This document shows positions 32,228 to 40,767 of a DNA stretch of 40,907 nt, piece by piece. The stretch comes from Armatimonadota bacterium (lineage in GTDB: Bacteria > Bacteroidota > Ignavibacteria > OLB7), in NCBI GenBank assembly GCA_020850315.1, contig JADZEY010000022.1:1-40907 (forward strand), read 5' to 3'. The translations under genes and the position numbers were made by a program. The notes below the pieces were generated by a model that worked only from the letters and a program-made list of their open reading frames with translations, had not been told where the DNA came from and did no database searches. Every line of letters starts with the position of its first letter. Positions within the stretch are counted from its first letter, which is position 1.

Positions 32228-34597
32228 ATGCTGTTGCTGCTTCTGTTTCCTGCATTGGCCTGGGGGCAGCTGCGCCCGCCCGACTCCATCACGATTGGTG
32301 GAACCACCGAGGGGCGCGAGTTCTGGTTGGTCTTCCAGAAAAATTTCCGCGATTGGACCCCCGACGAAGTTACCGGCGCGCTGAAACCTGCCGAACCACT
32401 TCAGCTAAATCTGTTTATCACCTCTAGCCAGCGGGCCGAAGGAACGATTGAGATTGAAGGGATTCGGTTTCGGAAAGATTTCACGGTGAACGCAGGGCAG
32501 GTTATCGCCATCAACATTGACACCGCGGCACAGCTACGTTCCAATGAGAAAGTAGAGAAGCTGGCGGTGCATGTCACCAGTGATGAACCGATCTCGGTCT
32601 ATGGCCTTAGCCACCGCTACCAAACTACCGACTCATATCTTGGCTACCCTGTTGACGTGTTGGGAACCAGCTACCGGGCAATCGGATACAGCTGGCTGGC
32701 CAACGACCTGTTATCGCAGATAGCGATTATCGGCACACAGGAGGGGACTACCGTCACAATCACACCAACGGTTCGCACAAAAAACAGAGCAGCAAAGCAG
32801 CCGTTCACCATCACGCTGAATCAAGGTGAGGTGTATCAGTTGATGCCCCGCTACGATCCTATGGGGACCTCCGATCTAACCGGAACGCTGATTGAGGCCG
32901 ACAAACCTGTGGCGGTGTTCAGTGGCCACAACTGCGCGTATGTTCCGGAAAACACCATCAAGGCGTGCAATCTTTTGGTGGAGCAGATGCCGCCGATTCG
33001 TTCTTGGGGGCGGCAATTTTTTGTGGGAACAATGGCCGGGCGAACAAGCTCGGTGGTGCGGGTTGTGGCCAACGAGGATAGTACGTTGGTGTATGAAAAC
33101 AACCAGTTGGTGGCGCGGCTGAAAGCGGGTGAGTTCTACCAGAACAACAATCAGAACCAGCAGACCATGCTTACCAGCAACAAGCCGATTCTTGTTGCCC
33201 AGCTTTCCAAAGGATTTGCCAACGGCGACAGCGTTGGCGACCCGATGATGATTGTTGTTGCCCCCACCGAGCAGTTCCTTCCCAAGTATCGGTTTGCCAC
33301 CCCAATACAAGGGCAATGGCGGCACTACGTGAATTTGATTGTGCCAACCGAATCGCTACGTAGCTTAAAGCTGGATGGGCAGTTGCTTGATTCACGTCAG
33401 TTCCGTCCGTTCGGGATTAGCCGCTACTCCTTTGCACAGATAGAGGTTGATTACGGCACGCACACCGTGGAGTGCGCCCAGCCGTTTGGGTTGTACAGCT
33501 ACGGTTTTGGGTTTGGGGTTGGCGAAGGGGGCGCGGCGTATGATGCCTACGGTAATGGTGGCGGGCAATCAATGATGCAGGTGATCCAAGCACCCGACAC
33601 CATCCCACCGTCGTTGGATGCTACGCTGGATAATCGCCTGGCCACCATCCGCACGGTTGTTCGCGATGACCGGGTGAACGATCTGGGGGTGGCAGAAATC
33701 ACCGTGATCGAGCGGGAGAATCTCTCTGTCGTAATCCCCACCTTCGCGCTGGGAACGCCACAAGTGCCGTTGCAAGTGGCGGTGACAGAACGCCGGCAAA
33801 ACGGCTACGCCCGATTCCGATTGCGGGATCGAGCGGGGAACGTCACCCAGCAAACACTCTGCGTTCGCTACGACCGCATTGGCGACTCACTGGTAGCAGA
33901 AGTTATTGGGCCGGATGAATCGTGCGACTTCTCGGAGGATATGTACATCGGCGGCTATGTCCGCTACTCAATCGTGAACAACAACGCAACCATTCCGGCG
34001 GGGACGGTACCGTTCAACAACCTTGTGCTGCTGAACGGAGCGGACGGCGCGCCGGCGTACGGATTTGGTGCGTATGCGGCGATGCTGTTGCAAGGGAGTT
34101 GGCATCTTACCGGGCGGGTTGGTTTGGATTTCTGGCGCGCCGATGCCTTCGGTTACCTTCCTGATTCCCTTCCCCGGCTTGCCCCCGACGGCACACCGCT
34201 GGCCGAAGAGTTCCAGCTTCACCGCACGGCAACCTACCTTTCGCTAACGCCGGGCGTTCAGTACTTCGTTGGATTCCACAGCATCTACCTTCATGGGGCT
34301 GTGAACATCGCCCTGCCGATTGCGGTGTCGCAGCAGTATGGCCAAACCATCTTGCGCCCTGCCAACTACGTTTATGCCAACGGCCAGGGAACGCTCACGG
34401 AATATGATGGTGGCGATGACGGATTTGGGATGATTATCGCCCCAGAAGCGGGCTTCGGGGTGCAAGCCGCAGTGCGCGGCGGATACACGCTGTTCGGCGA
34501 ATTAGGCGCAGGTTTCTCACTGCTAAACGGGATACCAAACACCACCGGGAAACCGACCTACCTGTTCAGCAGATTCGGGGTGAAAGTGCGGTTGTAA
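32228..34597 (+). CDS. IgGFc-binding-like protein with C-terminal outer-membrane barrel
   Basis: 789 aa from the ATG at 32228 (MLLLLLFPALAWGQ); a TTG at 32186 would add basic residues before this hydrophobic core and is an alternative start. Residues about 25-420 match the N-terminal IgGFc-binding-type pattern (GREFWLVFQKNF, LFITSSQRAEGTIEI, DEPISVYGLSHRYQT, DKPVAVFSGHNCAYVPEN, HYVNLIVPTESL). After a beta-rich linker (about 450-560), the last ~220 residues show beta strands (YGFGAYAAMLLQGSWHLTGRVG, FGVQAAVRGGYTLFGELGAGF) ending in TYLFSRFGVKVRL, typical of an outer-membrane barrel C-terminus. The combination of the two parts is unusual. A terminator follows about 20 bp after the stop. Confidence 0.8.
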   Translation: MLLLLLFPALAWGQLRPPDSITIGGTTEGREFWLVFQKNFRDWTPDEVTGALKPAEPLQLNLFITSSQRAEGTIEIEGIRFRKDFTVNAGQVIAINIDTAAQLRSNEKVEKLAVHVTSDEPISVYGLSHRYQTTDSYLGYPVDVLGTSYRAIGYSWLANDLLSQIAIIGTQEGTTVTITPTVRTKNRAAKQPFTITLNQGEVYQLMPRYDPMGTSDLTGTLIEADKPVAVFSGHNCAYVPENTIKACNLLVEQMPPIRSWGRQFFVGTMAGRTSSVVRVVANEDSTLVYENNQLVARLKAGEFYQNNNQNQQTMLTSNKPILVAQLSKGFANGDSVGDPMMIVVAPTEQFLPKYRFATPIQGQWRHYVNLIVPTESLRSLKLDGQLLDSRQFRPFGISRYSFAQIEVDYGTHTVECAQPFGLYSYGFGFGVGEGGAAYDAYGNGGGQSMMQVIQAPDTIPPSLDATLDNRLATIRTVVRDDRVNDLGVAEITVIERENLSVVIPTFALGTPQVPLQVAVTERRQNGYARFRLRDRAGNVTQQTLCVRYDRIGDSLVAEVIGPDESCDFSEDMYIGGYVRYSIVNNNATIPAGTVPFNNLVLLNGADGAPAYGFGAYAAMLLQGSWHLTGRVGLDFWRADAFGYLPDSLPRLAPDGTPLAEEFQLHRTATYLSLTPGVQYFVGFHSIYLHGAVNIALPIAVSQQYGQTILRPANYVYANGQGTLTEYDGGDDGFGMIIAPEAGFGVQAAVRGGYTLFGELGAGFSLLNGIPNTTGKPTYLFSRFGVKVRL

Positions 34598-34617
34598 ATC
34601 ATCAGCTTGAAAAACAG

Positions 34618-34663
34618 AAAGGCCGGGGTGGGTAGCTATTGTTCTACTCACCCCGGCCTTTTT
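34618..34663 (+). terminator. Terminator of the IgGFc-like gene
   Basis: A perfect 13-bp stem (34618-34630 with 34649-34661) which extends inward with one mismatch, followed by T residues to 34663. Confidence 0.92.
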
Positions 34664-34694
34664 GATATGGCCAGTGCCAGATGCGTTATCCGGC

Positions 34695-35198
34695 TTAATT
34701 CTTTTTCGTCAGGGCTGTTGCTTCTTCCACCAGCTTCTCCTCATCCCCTTCCAGAAAGCCGTTGTGTTTGGCGTGCAACGTTCCATCGCTGTTGAACACC
34801 AGGGTGTAGGGGACATCGGTCCCGTTGGCGGCGCGGAACACTTCGCTGTTTGGGTCCAGCAGCACCGGGAACTGATACCCTTTTGAGGCAAGGTACGGAG
34901 CCACTTTTGCTATCGTCTTGGTGTTGTCAATCGAGACGGCGATGTATTCAACTCCGCTCTCTTTCAGTTCTTGGTACTTGGGGGCGACGGCGGCCATTTC
35001 GGCTTTGCATGGCTTGCACCACGTTGCCCAGAAGCTCACGATCGTCACTTTCCCCGCGCCAATCTGGGCTACGGATTTTTGCTCGCCGGTTGGCGTGCTT
35101 AGCATATTGCTGAAGGTGGAAAGCGTTTGCGCCGAAGCGAAAATGCCACCAATGGAGAGGAACGCGCCGATCAGCAGAAGGCTACGAACGATTTTCAT
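34695..35198 (-). CDS. TlpA-like exported thioredoxin
   Basis: 167 aa. Signal peptide (MKIVRSLLLIGAFLSIGGIFASAQ), then a thioredoxin fold with VTIVSFWATWCKPCKAEMAAVAP (redox Cys61-Cys64), the cis-Pro region DVPYTLVFNSDGTL and a C-terminal EGDEEKLVEEATALTKK. Periplasmic thiol-disulfide exchange is the expected role. AGGGA lies 4-8 bp before the ATG at 35198. No co-directional neighbour. Confidence 0.92.
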   Translation of the reverse strand: MKIVRSLLLIGAFLSIGGIFASAQTLSTFSNMLSTPTGEQKSVAQIGAGKVTIVSFWATWCKPCKAEMAAVAPKYQELKESGVEYIAVSIDNTKTIAKVAPYLASKGYQFPVLLDPNSEVFRAANGTDVPYTLVFNSDGTLHAKHNGFLEGDEEKLVEEATALTKKN

Positions 35199-35342
35199 GG
35201 ATTCCCTGCGGTTTATCAAGTGGAGAGTTTATGAATGCGCTACGGTTGGTTATGCTGAGTTGCCAGCATACTGGCTATGCTGACAATTCAGCGGGGAATA
35301 TATTGCCCCATGATCCCACACAGCCAAGTTGGTCGGCGGCAG

Positions 35343-36056
35343 ATGACAGCCCCCCGTTGTCTCAGGTTTATTTGGTGCGGAATCTTCGCTCTGCTGCTGG
35401 CTTGCTCCATCCCAACTAACTGCGTTTGCCAGCCGGATTCCGCCATTGCTGCCACTACTTCAGCTCCTATCTGGGCTTCGCTGGATATTCTTCTGCCCCG
35501 ATTTCTTCGTGTGGCCTACAACACCCGAACCTGGGTGCGGGATTCGCTGGCAAGCGACACAACGAACGACGTAGCAAAGGTTGACCAGATTTACCGCCAC
35601 GCTCTTGCTGAAGCTAACGGCAACTACATTATTGCGCTTCTTGCTGCCGCCATTTCCACCTTGGAGCATCGGCATATTCCTCTTGCAATCGGGATTGATC
35701 TGCCGCTGACGTTCGAGACTGAAGCTGACTTCAATCAGCGCGTTGCCAAGCTGCCACGGCGGTTGTTTGCCGACCGCCCCGACGGCGACGACCGTGATAA
35801 ACTTCAGCATTTTTTTGCATCGGCGTGGCTGACCTTGGCGTTGAATAGCCGCCAAACCGCCGATGCCATTGGCCAGGGAATTGAGCGTGGCGAACGGCTT
35901 CTGCTAACCGGCGAAACCGAAGACCCTCGTGACATCCGTGCCAACCGATTGGGACAGATGTTTGCCGAACTGCTCCGCAGCCATCCAACAGCGGTTCCCA
36001 GCATCATGTTCAATACTTGGAACCGGAAGGCGAAACGTGGCAGAAAGGGTTTATAA
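35343..36056 (+). CDS. Putative lipoprotein, 237 aa
   Basis: From the ATG at 35343 (MTAPRCLRFIWCGIFALLLACS) it has a lipobox LLAC (Cys21). Other in-frame ATGs (35277, 35310) lack that. Body: LPRFLRVAYNTRTWVRDSLAS, FETEADFNQRVAKLPRRLFADRPDGDDRDKLQHFFASAW, GIERGERLLLTGETEDPRDIRANRLGQMFAELL. The D-K-x-x-H-F segment recalls YfiM/VanZ-like metal or lipid proteins, but the similarity is weak. It converges with the M16 gene across repeat copy C. Confidence 0.7.
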   Translation: MTAPRCLRFIWCGIFALLLACSIPTNCVCQPDSAIAATTSAPIWASLDILLPRFLRVAYNTRTWVRDSLASDTTNDVAKVDQIYRHALAEANGNYIIALLAAAISTLEHRHIPLAIGIDLPLTFETEADFNQRVAKLPRRLFADRPDGDDRDKLQHFFASAWLTLALNSRQTADAIGQGIERGERLLLTGETEDPRDIRANRLGQMFAELLRSHPTAVPSIMFNTWNRKAKRGRKGL

Positions 36057-36081
36057 TGCCAACACGCTACGGATCTGTTGC

Positions 36082-36216
36082 TGACTCACTCACCTTTTGC
36101 ACAACTATGCTGGAGCTTGGTGATTTCAATGCTTTGGTGTTCCACCGGACATCATCTTCCGCTCATGCTGAGCTTGTCGGAGCAAGCCACTGAGCGGGCA
36201 AGTGATCCCTATTCAA
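36082..36216 (-). repeat. MITE-like interspersed repeat, copy C
   Basis: Opposite orientation to copies A and B. It starts (plus-strand coordinates) with ACTCACTCACCTT and ends near CAAGTCGG, with the core CATGCTGAGCTTGTCGGAGC. Its right end supplies the last codon and the TGA of the minus-strand M16 gene (36213-36215). Confidence 0.8.
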
Positions 36217-37619
36217 GTCGGCATTTCTACGCTTAGTATGCCCTGCTCATCCACCACGGTTACTGGCCCAAGTTCTTTCAGTTCTTCTTGGATTGCTGTG
36301 GCATCGCCGGCGACAATTACCACCATTCGGTCCGGCTGGAACCAGCGGGCCGCAACCTGCAATAGTATCTCCACATCCAGCAACCGCACCTGGTCAGGGA
36401 AACTATCGAAGTAGTTAGCAGGCAAGCCGTACAGGGCAATGGCTTTCACAAAACTGGCCACCTGCCCGGGGGTCTCGATCTGCAATGCCTGCGAGCCAAC
36501 CACATAGTTTTTCACCATCGTCAGCTCTTCTTCGGTGACAGGATAGGTGGCAATCTCCCGCAACTCCTTGAAAATCTCCCGCAGTGCCGAAGCGGTTACT
36601 TCGGCACGCACGGATGTTGTCACCGAAACCGTCCCTATGTGAAGCGGCGCATCCACCGAGGATCTTGCGCCATAGGTGAAGCCGTTCACCTCACGCAGAT
36701 TATGATTGATCCGGCTGTTGAAGTATCCACCCAGCAAAGTATTGACAATCGCCAGCGGCACGTAATCGGGGTGGTTGCGGCTGATCCCCAATGCCCCCAC
36801 GCGCAGTGCTGACTGCACCGAGCCAGGGCGGTGAACAATCACCACGCGCGGCGTTGCGGTTGCTTCCGGTTCAGCAAACGGTGCTTCCTCTATCGCTGCT
36901 CCTTCCCATTCTCCAAAGTGTTCGTTCAGCATTGCCAGCAATGCTTCCGGGTTCACATCTCCTGCTGCCACAAAAAAGGCATTTCCGGCAGTGAAGTGCT
37001 GCTGGTGGAATTGGACGCAATCCTGGCGGCGGATCTTCTTCAGCGATTCTTCGGTCCCCTCTATCTCCGTTCCGTAAGGAGTCCCACGGTACAGCTGGCG
37101 GCGGAATTCCACTGCGGCCAAATAGCTTGGGTCTGACTGATTTTGCTTCAACGCGGCAATGGACTGGCGGCGTTCCCTGTCCAGTTCATCGCTTGGGAAG
37201 GTGGGGCGCAACACAGCATCGGCCATAATCGCCAACGCTTGTGGAAGGAATCGGGTAAGGACACCAAGCCGCACGGTGATCTCGTCACGCCCTGCACCGG
37301 CATCCAATACTGCCCCCAAGTAGTCAACGTCATCAGCAATCTGCTGCATGGTACGGTCGCCCGCACCGCTTAGCAGAAGCTCGCTGGTGAAGGTGGCTAA
37401 CCCCGGAAGCTGGCCATCGCTTCGGCTGCCGCTTCGCAGCACCAGTTGCAAGCTGACGTAGGCTTGGCCGTGGTTCTCGACAATGAACAGCGGAACCCCG
37501 TTGCGCAACTGCAACTGAGCAAACGGAGGGAACCCGGCGCGGCTTGCGCGTCCCGGTTCGGGTGGGCGGGAACGATCCAGCGGTTCGGTACGGTGTGACA
37601 CGTTGATATTGGAGATCAT
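36213..37619 (-). CDS. M16-family peptidase subunit, non-catalytic
   Basis: 468 aa. An M16 fold by sequence (LRNGVPLFIVENHGQAYVSLQL..., VAAGDVNPEALLAMLNEHFGEW, GGYFNSRINHNLREVNGFTYGARSS) but the HxxEH zinc motif is replaced (LATFTSELLL), so it cannot be catalytic alone. The R-x-G-Y-T-Y region is the one that completes the active site in M16B heterodimers. It lies downstream of the catalytic subunit gene with a 79-bp gap and is probably co-transcribed. The stop codon comes from repeat copy C. Confidence 0.9.
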   Translation of the reverse strand: MISNINVSHRTEPLDRSRPPEPGRASRAGFPPFAQLQLRNGVPLFIVENHGQAYVSLQLVLRSGSRSDGQLPGLATFTSELLLSGAGDRTMQQIADDVDYLGAVLDAGAGRDEITVRLGVLTRFLPQALAIMADAVLRPTFPSDELDRERRQSIAALKQNQSDPSYLAAVEFRRQLYRGTPYGTEIEGTEESLKKIRRQDCVQFHQQHFTAGNAFFVAAGDVNPEALLAMLNEHFGEWEGAAIEEAPFAEPEATATPRVVIVHRPGSVQSALRVGALGISRNHPDYVPLAIVNTLLGGYFNSRINHNLREVNGFTYGARSSVDAPLHIGTVSVTTSVRAEVTASALREIFKELREIATYPVTEEELTMVKNYVVGSQALQIETPGQVASFVKAIALYGLPANYFDSFPDQVRLLDVEILLQVAARWFQPDRMVVIVAGDATAIQEELKELGPVTVVDEQGILSVEMPT

Positions 37620-37698
37620 TTGGAGATTATGAAATCAATGGAATTCGGTACGTCGTTCGGTTGTCAAGCAAGGAGCCCGACAAAAACAATGGAGTTGT

Positions 37699-39027
37699 TT
37701 AGCGGGCGGCGCGGTACTCCACAACGTTCGGCTGAGCATCGCAAAGATACTGCCGCGCTACCCGTTGAACGTCATCGGCGGTCACGGATCCGTACAGTTC
37801 CGCCTCGGAAAACGCCAATGCGGGATTATCCAGCAAGGCTGCACAGATTGCCAGCCGCTCGGCTCGGCTACTAACCGATTGTAGCGCGTGGGTGATGGAG
37901 GTGATTTTCCGGTTCCGTGCTTTTTCCAGCTCCCGTTCTGTCACGCCATGCTCGGCAATTTTGTGAACCGCAGCAATCAAAGCTTCGGTTAGCCGCTCGG
38001 GGGAAATGCGGTTGTTTTGGGCAACAGCGTACGTAACCAACAAGGATCCAAGCTCCCCTTCATCAAGGTAGCATCCGGTTTCGTTGGCAATCTCTAGGTC
38101 ATACTCCAACTCGCGGAACAGCCGGCAGCTTTCGCCATCGCCCAAAATTCCGGTCAGCAGGTCGCAAGCGGGATTATCGGCATCGCGCAACGACGGCACG
38201 TGCCATGCCACAAACGCAGCATGGTGGGCAATCGTCTGTTCTTTCAACAAGCGGCGATTGCCGTAGCAGCGCAGCGTGGGATCAGCTTCGGGAAGTTGGG
38301 TGTGAACACCGGAAGGGATTGTGGAGAAATAGCCACGGATAAGGGGCATTGCATCCTCGGGACGAAAATCCCCAGCCACCACCAATACCGCGTTGGCCGG
38401 AACGTAAAACCGTTGGTAGAACTCCCGAACATCCTGCATCGTGGCGGCGGCCACATCATCCATACTCCCGATGGTTTCCCAGCTGTACGGGTGGGGTGCA
38501 GAAAACGCAAGCTCATGCAGCACCACTTGCGCCGAACCGTAGGGGGTTTCATCAACGGTCTGGCGTTTCTCCTCGGCAATCACCGATTGCTGAGTTCGCA
38601 GCGAGTTTTCCTCAATCGTAAATTCCGCCATCCGATCCGATTCCAACCACAGCCCCAACGCCAAGTGGCTGCTTGGCAAGGAGATGTAGTAGCTGGTAAT
38701 ATCGCTGGAAGTGAAAGCGTTGTTATCGCCACCGACCGAGGTGCACCATGTGTCGTACCCGCCGCGCGGGATATTTCGCGACCCCTCGAACATCAGATGC
38801 TCGAACAGGTGAGCAAACCCGGTTCGCCCAAGCTGCTCATTTTTGGATCCAACATGGTATAGCAGGTTGATCGTCACCATCGGTGTGGTGTGATCTTCAT
38901 GCAAAATCACCCGCAGCCCGTTTTCAAGCTGAACTTCGGTGAATAATTCGTTTGTGGTTGCAGTCAATGTGTGTTTTGAAGAAAATAATAAGCTGGTTCG
39001 CGGATAGTTGTTTTTTGCCCGCTGCAA
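37699..39027 (-). CDS. M16-family zinc peptidase, catalytic subunit
   Basis: 442 aa from the ATG at 39027. The inverted zinc motif HLFEH (His73, Glu76, His77) is in GFAHLFEHLMFEGS, with a third Glu near 150 (VIAEEKRQTVDETPYG). The N-terminal 30 residues are not conserved (a TTG at 38970 is an alternative start). No signal peptide is clear, so it may be periplasmic by another route or cytoplasmic. Pairs with the next gene to form a likely M16B heterodimer. Confidence 0.92.
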   Translation of the reverse strand: MQRAKNNYPRTSLLFSSKHTLTATTNELFTEVQLENGLRVILHEDHTTPMVTINLLYHVGSKNEQLGRTGFAHLFEHLMFEGSRNIPRGGYDTWCTSVGGDNNAFTSSDITSYYISLPSSHLALGLWLESDRMAEFTIEENSLRTQQSVIAEEKRQTVDETPYGSAQVVLHELAFSAPHPYSWETIGSMDDVAAATMQDVREFYQRFYVPANAVLVVAGDFRPEDAMPLIRGYFSTIPSGVHTQLPEADPTLRCYGNRRLLKEQTIAHHAAFVAWHVPSLRDADNPACDLLTGILGDGESCRLFRELEYDLEIANETGCYLDEGELGSLLVTYAVAQNNRISPERLTEALIAAVHKIAEHGVTERELEKARNRKITSITHALQSVSSRAERLAICAALLDNPALAFSEAELYGSVTADDVQRVARQYLCDAQPNVVEYRAAR

Positions 39028-39065
39028 ACGGGTGGGGGCACCATGAAGTCTGAATCAAGCACATC

Positions 39066-40562
39066 TTAAATAGCCGTTGATCCAAATACTCCTGTCTCAA
39101 TTATTGATTTCACTATCATATCTATAACTGGAACGGAAACACTATTTCCAATCAGCTTCATCCACCTTGCTCTACTGTCAGGCAGTATGTAGCCTTTAGG
39201 AAAGCCTTGGATTAAACAGGCTTCTTCTTTAGTTATTCTTCTATAGTTTCGTTTTTTGTAAACCTCATCTATAAATTGCTTTTTGTACTCTGCTTTATTT
39301 TGTGCTGGAACAATCTCGGTTGTTACAAAATCATTTGTATCACTAGCCACTAGAGTGGGAAAAACATTTGAGCTTGGAAGGAATATCCTGCTTATCCCGT
39401 AAAGCCCTGTGCTGATTTTAGTGTTTTTGAAGTCATATCTTACTTCAAGCAACATCAAAGCGTTTTTTTCTAACAGAGATTCAACCGTTTTAGAAATTGG
39501 AATTTTCTTCAGTTTTAATTCGCGATTTGTTCTAAGTTCATCTATTATCAAAACATTCGTCTTGCATTGTCCTAGAAGGATTTGTTCGTTTTTTTTAAGA
39601 TTTTCAATCTTATCGACATTCACTTGAAAAGCGTAATTGATTTTCTTTAAAATTTCTAATTCAATTAATTTCTCGAGATCATCTTTAGTGATTGTTTTAT
39701 CTAAATCTTGAAAGTGTTTTAATGAAAGAGGGTTCCCATCCAAGTAGCCATAAGTGCTTTTTCTTCTATTTTTGAGCAAAAGATAGCAAATGTCTTTTTG
39801 TTTTTCACTTGTTTCCTTTATGTCCCAAGAATGTATTGTTGAATGGCCGTTTCTTAAATCATTGAAAAGGAAATAATCATTCAATCCGTTACTCGCAGAC
39901 AAGCTCATGCTATGTTGAGCAATCGCATTTCCAAACAAATCCTTTGGAATTTGGATATTTTCTTTTATCACCTTTTCGGTGCAATCGTGTAAAATATCAG
40001 ATAATTTTATTTTTTTCTCGATCGGCTTAGGTAGGCTGAACGCGTCCGCGAATCTTTTATCTTTGAATCCAACAACATATATACGAATTCTATTTTGAGG
40101 CACGCCATAATCAAAAGAATTTAGAACATAGTATTTGGCAAAATACCCTGCTGTCTTAATTCTTTCGAGTATATATGTTAAGGCTTTTTTATTTCTAGGA
40201 TCAACCAGACCTTTTACATTCTCAAAAATGAAAGCATCAGGCTTTGATTGGTTAAGTAGAAAAATCGTGTCGTTCCAAAGCTGTCCACGATCATCATCAA
40301 AACCCAAATTTTTACCTGCTATAGACCAGCTTTGACATGGAACACCTGCTGTTAGAAGGTTGTGACAGGGTAGGGATTTAATTTTAGTGATGTCTCCTAG
40401 ATTCTTTTCGATTGATTCATTTGAGTTTACACAATATGTGTTTATTGCATCAGCATTTATTTCGCTAAAGAATAGACATTCTCCACCATTGTCTTCCATA
40501 GCTATTCTGAACCCCCCAATTCCAGCGAAAAGGTCAACAAAGGTAAATTTCACGCTTTTCAT
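39066..40562 (-). CDS. DNA (cytosine-5) methyltransferase
   Basis: 498 aa. Motif I FVDLFAGIGGFR, motif IV PCQSWS (catalytic Cys76), motif VI ENV (114-116), motif VIII QNRIR (156-160), motif X GNSVSVPV near the end. The central target-recognition region (about 200-410) is long and Lys/Asn-rich. The gene is strongly AT-rich compared with the rest of the window, which suggests horizontal acquisition. The first base of the ATG lies just left of the stop of the endonuclease fragment (40570), so they form one R-M operon. Confidence 0.94.
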   Translation of the reverse strand: MKSVKFTFVDLFAGIGGFRIAMEDNGGECLFFSEINADAINTYCVNSNESIEKNLGDITKIKSLPCHNLLTAGVPCQSWSIAGKNLGFDDDRGQLWNDTIFLLNQSKPDAFIFENVKGLVDPRNKKALTYILERIKTAGYFAKYYVLNSFDYGVPQNRIRIYVVGFKDKRFADAFSLPKPIEKKIKLSDILHDCTEKVIKENIQIPKDLFGNAIAQHSMSLSASNGLNDYFLFNDLRNGHSTIHSWDIKETSEKQKDICYLLLKNRRKSTYGYLDGNPLSLKHFQDLDKTITKDDLEKLIELEILKKINYAFQVNVDKIENLKKNEQILLGQCKTNVLIIDELRTNRELKLKKIPISKTVESLLEKNALMLLEVRYDFKNTKISTGLYGISRIFLPSSNVFPTLVASDTNDFVTTEIVPAQNKAEYKKQFIDEVYKKRNYRRITKEEACLIQGFPKGYILPDSRARWMKLIGNSVSVPVIDMIVKSIIETGVFGSTAI

Positions 40563-40569
40563 ATTGATT

Positions 40570-40767
40570 TTATTTTAAGAGTTCATCGTCAATATTGTTC
40601 GGCAACTCAATTTCTAAGAACTCTCTGTAAATTCTTTCACGGTATTCTTTGCCAAGTTTATTCACTTCCGAAATAAAAGTTTTATAAGTACCTATTCCGC
40701 CTATTAGATCCCAAAATTCATCCCCAATCAATACGGATTCATCTTCGTGCATATTAAACCACCTCAT
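40570..40767 (-). CDS. Restriction-endonuclease-like fragment, 65 aa (C-terminal part)
   Basis: MRWFNMHEDESVLIGDEFWDLIGGIGTY... . The open frame actually reaches back to 40788 and reads YKWTFP before the Met, which suggests the fragment continues an upstream frame. Segments like EFWDLIGGIGTY recall the C-terminal region of TdeIII/MjaII-type enzymes, but this is memory-based. If so, the gene is broken relative to the upstream frame (see findings). An alternative is a separate small gene that overlaps the upstream ORF by 14 nt. AT-rich. Confidence 0.5.
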   Translation of the reverse strand: MRWFNMHEDESVLIGDEFWDLIGGIGTYKTFISEVNKLGKEYRERIYREFLEIELPNNIDDELLK

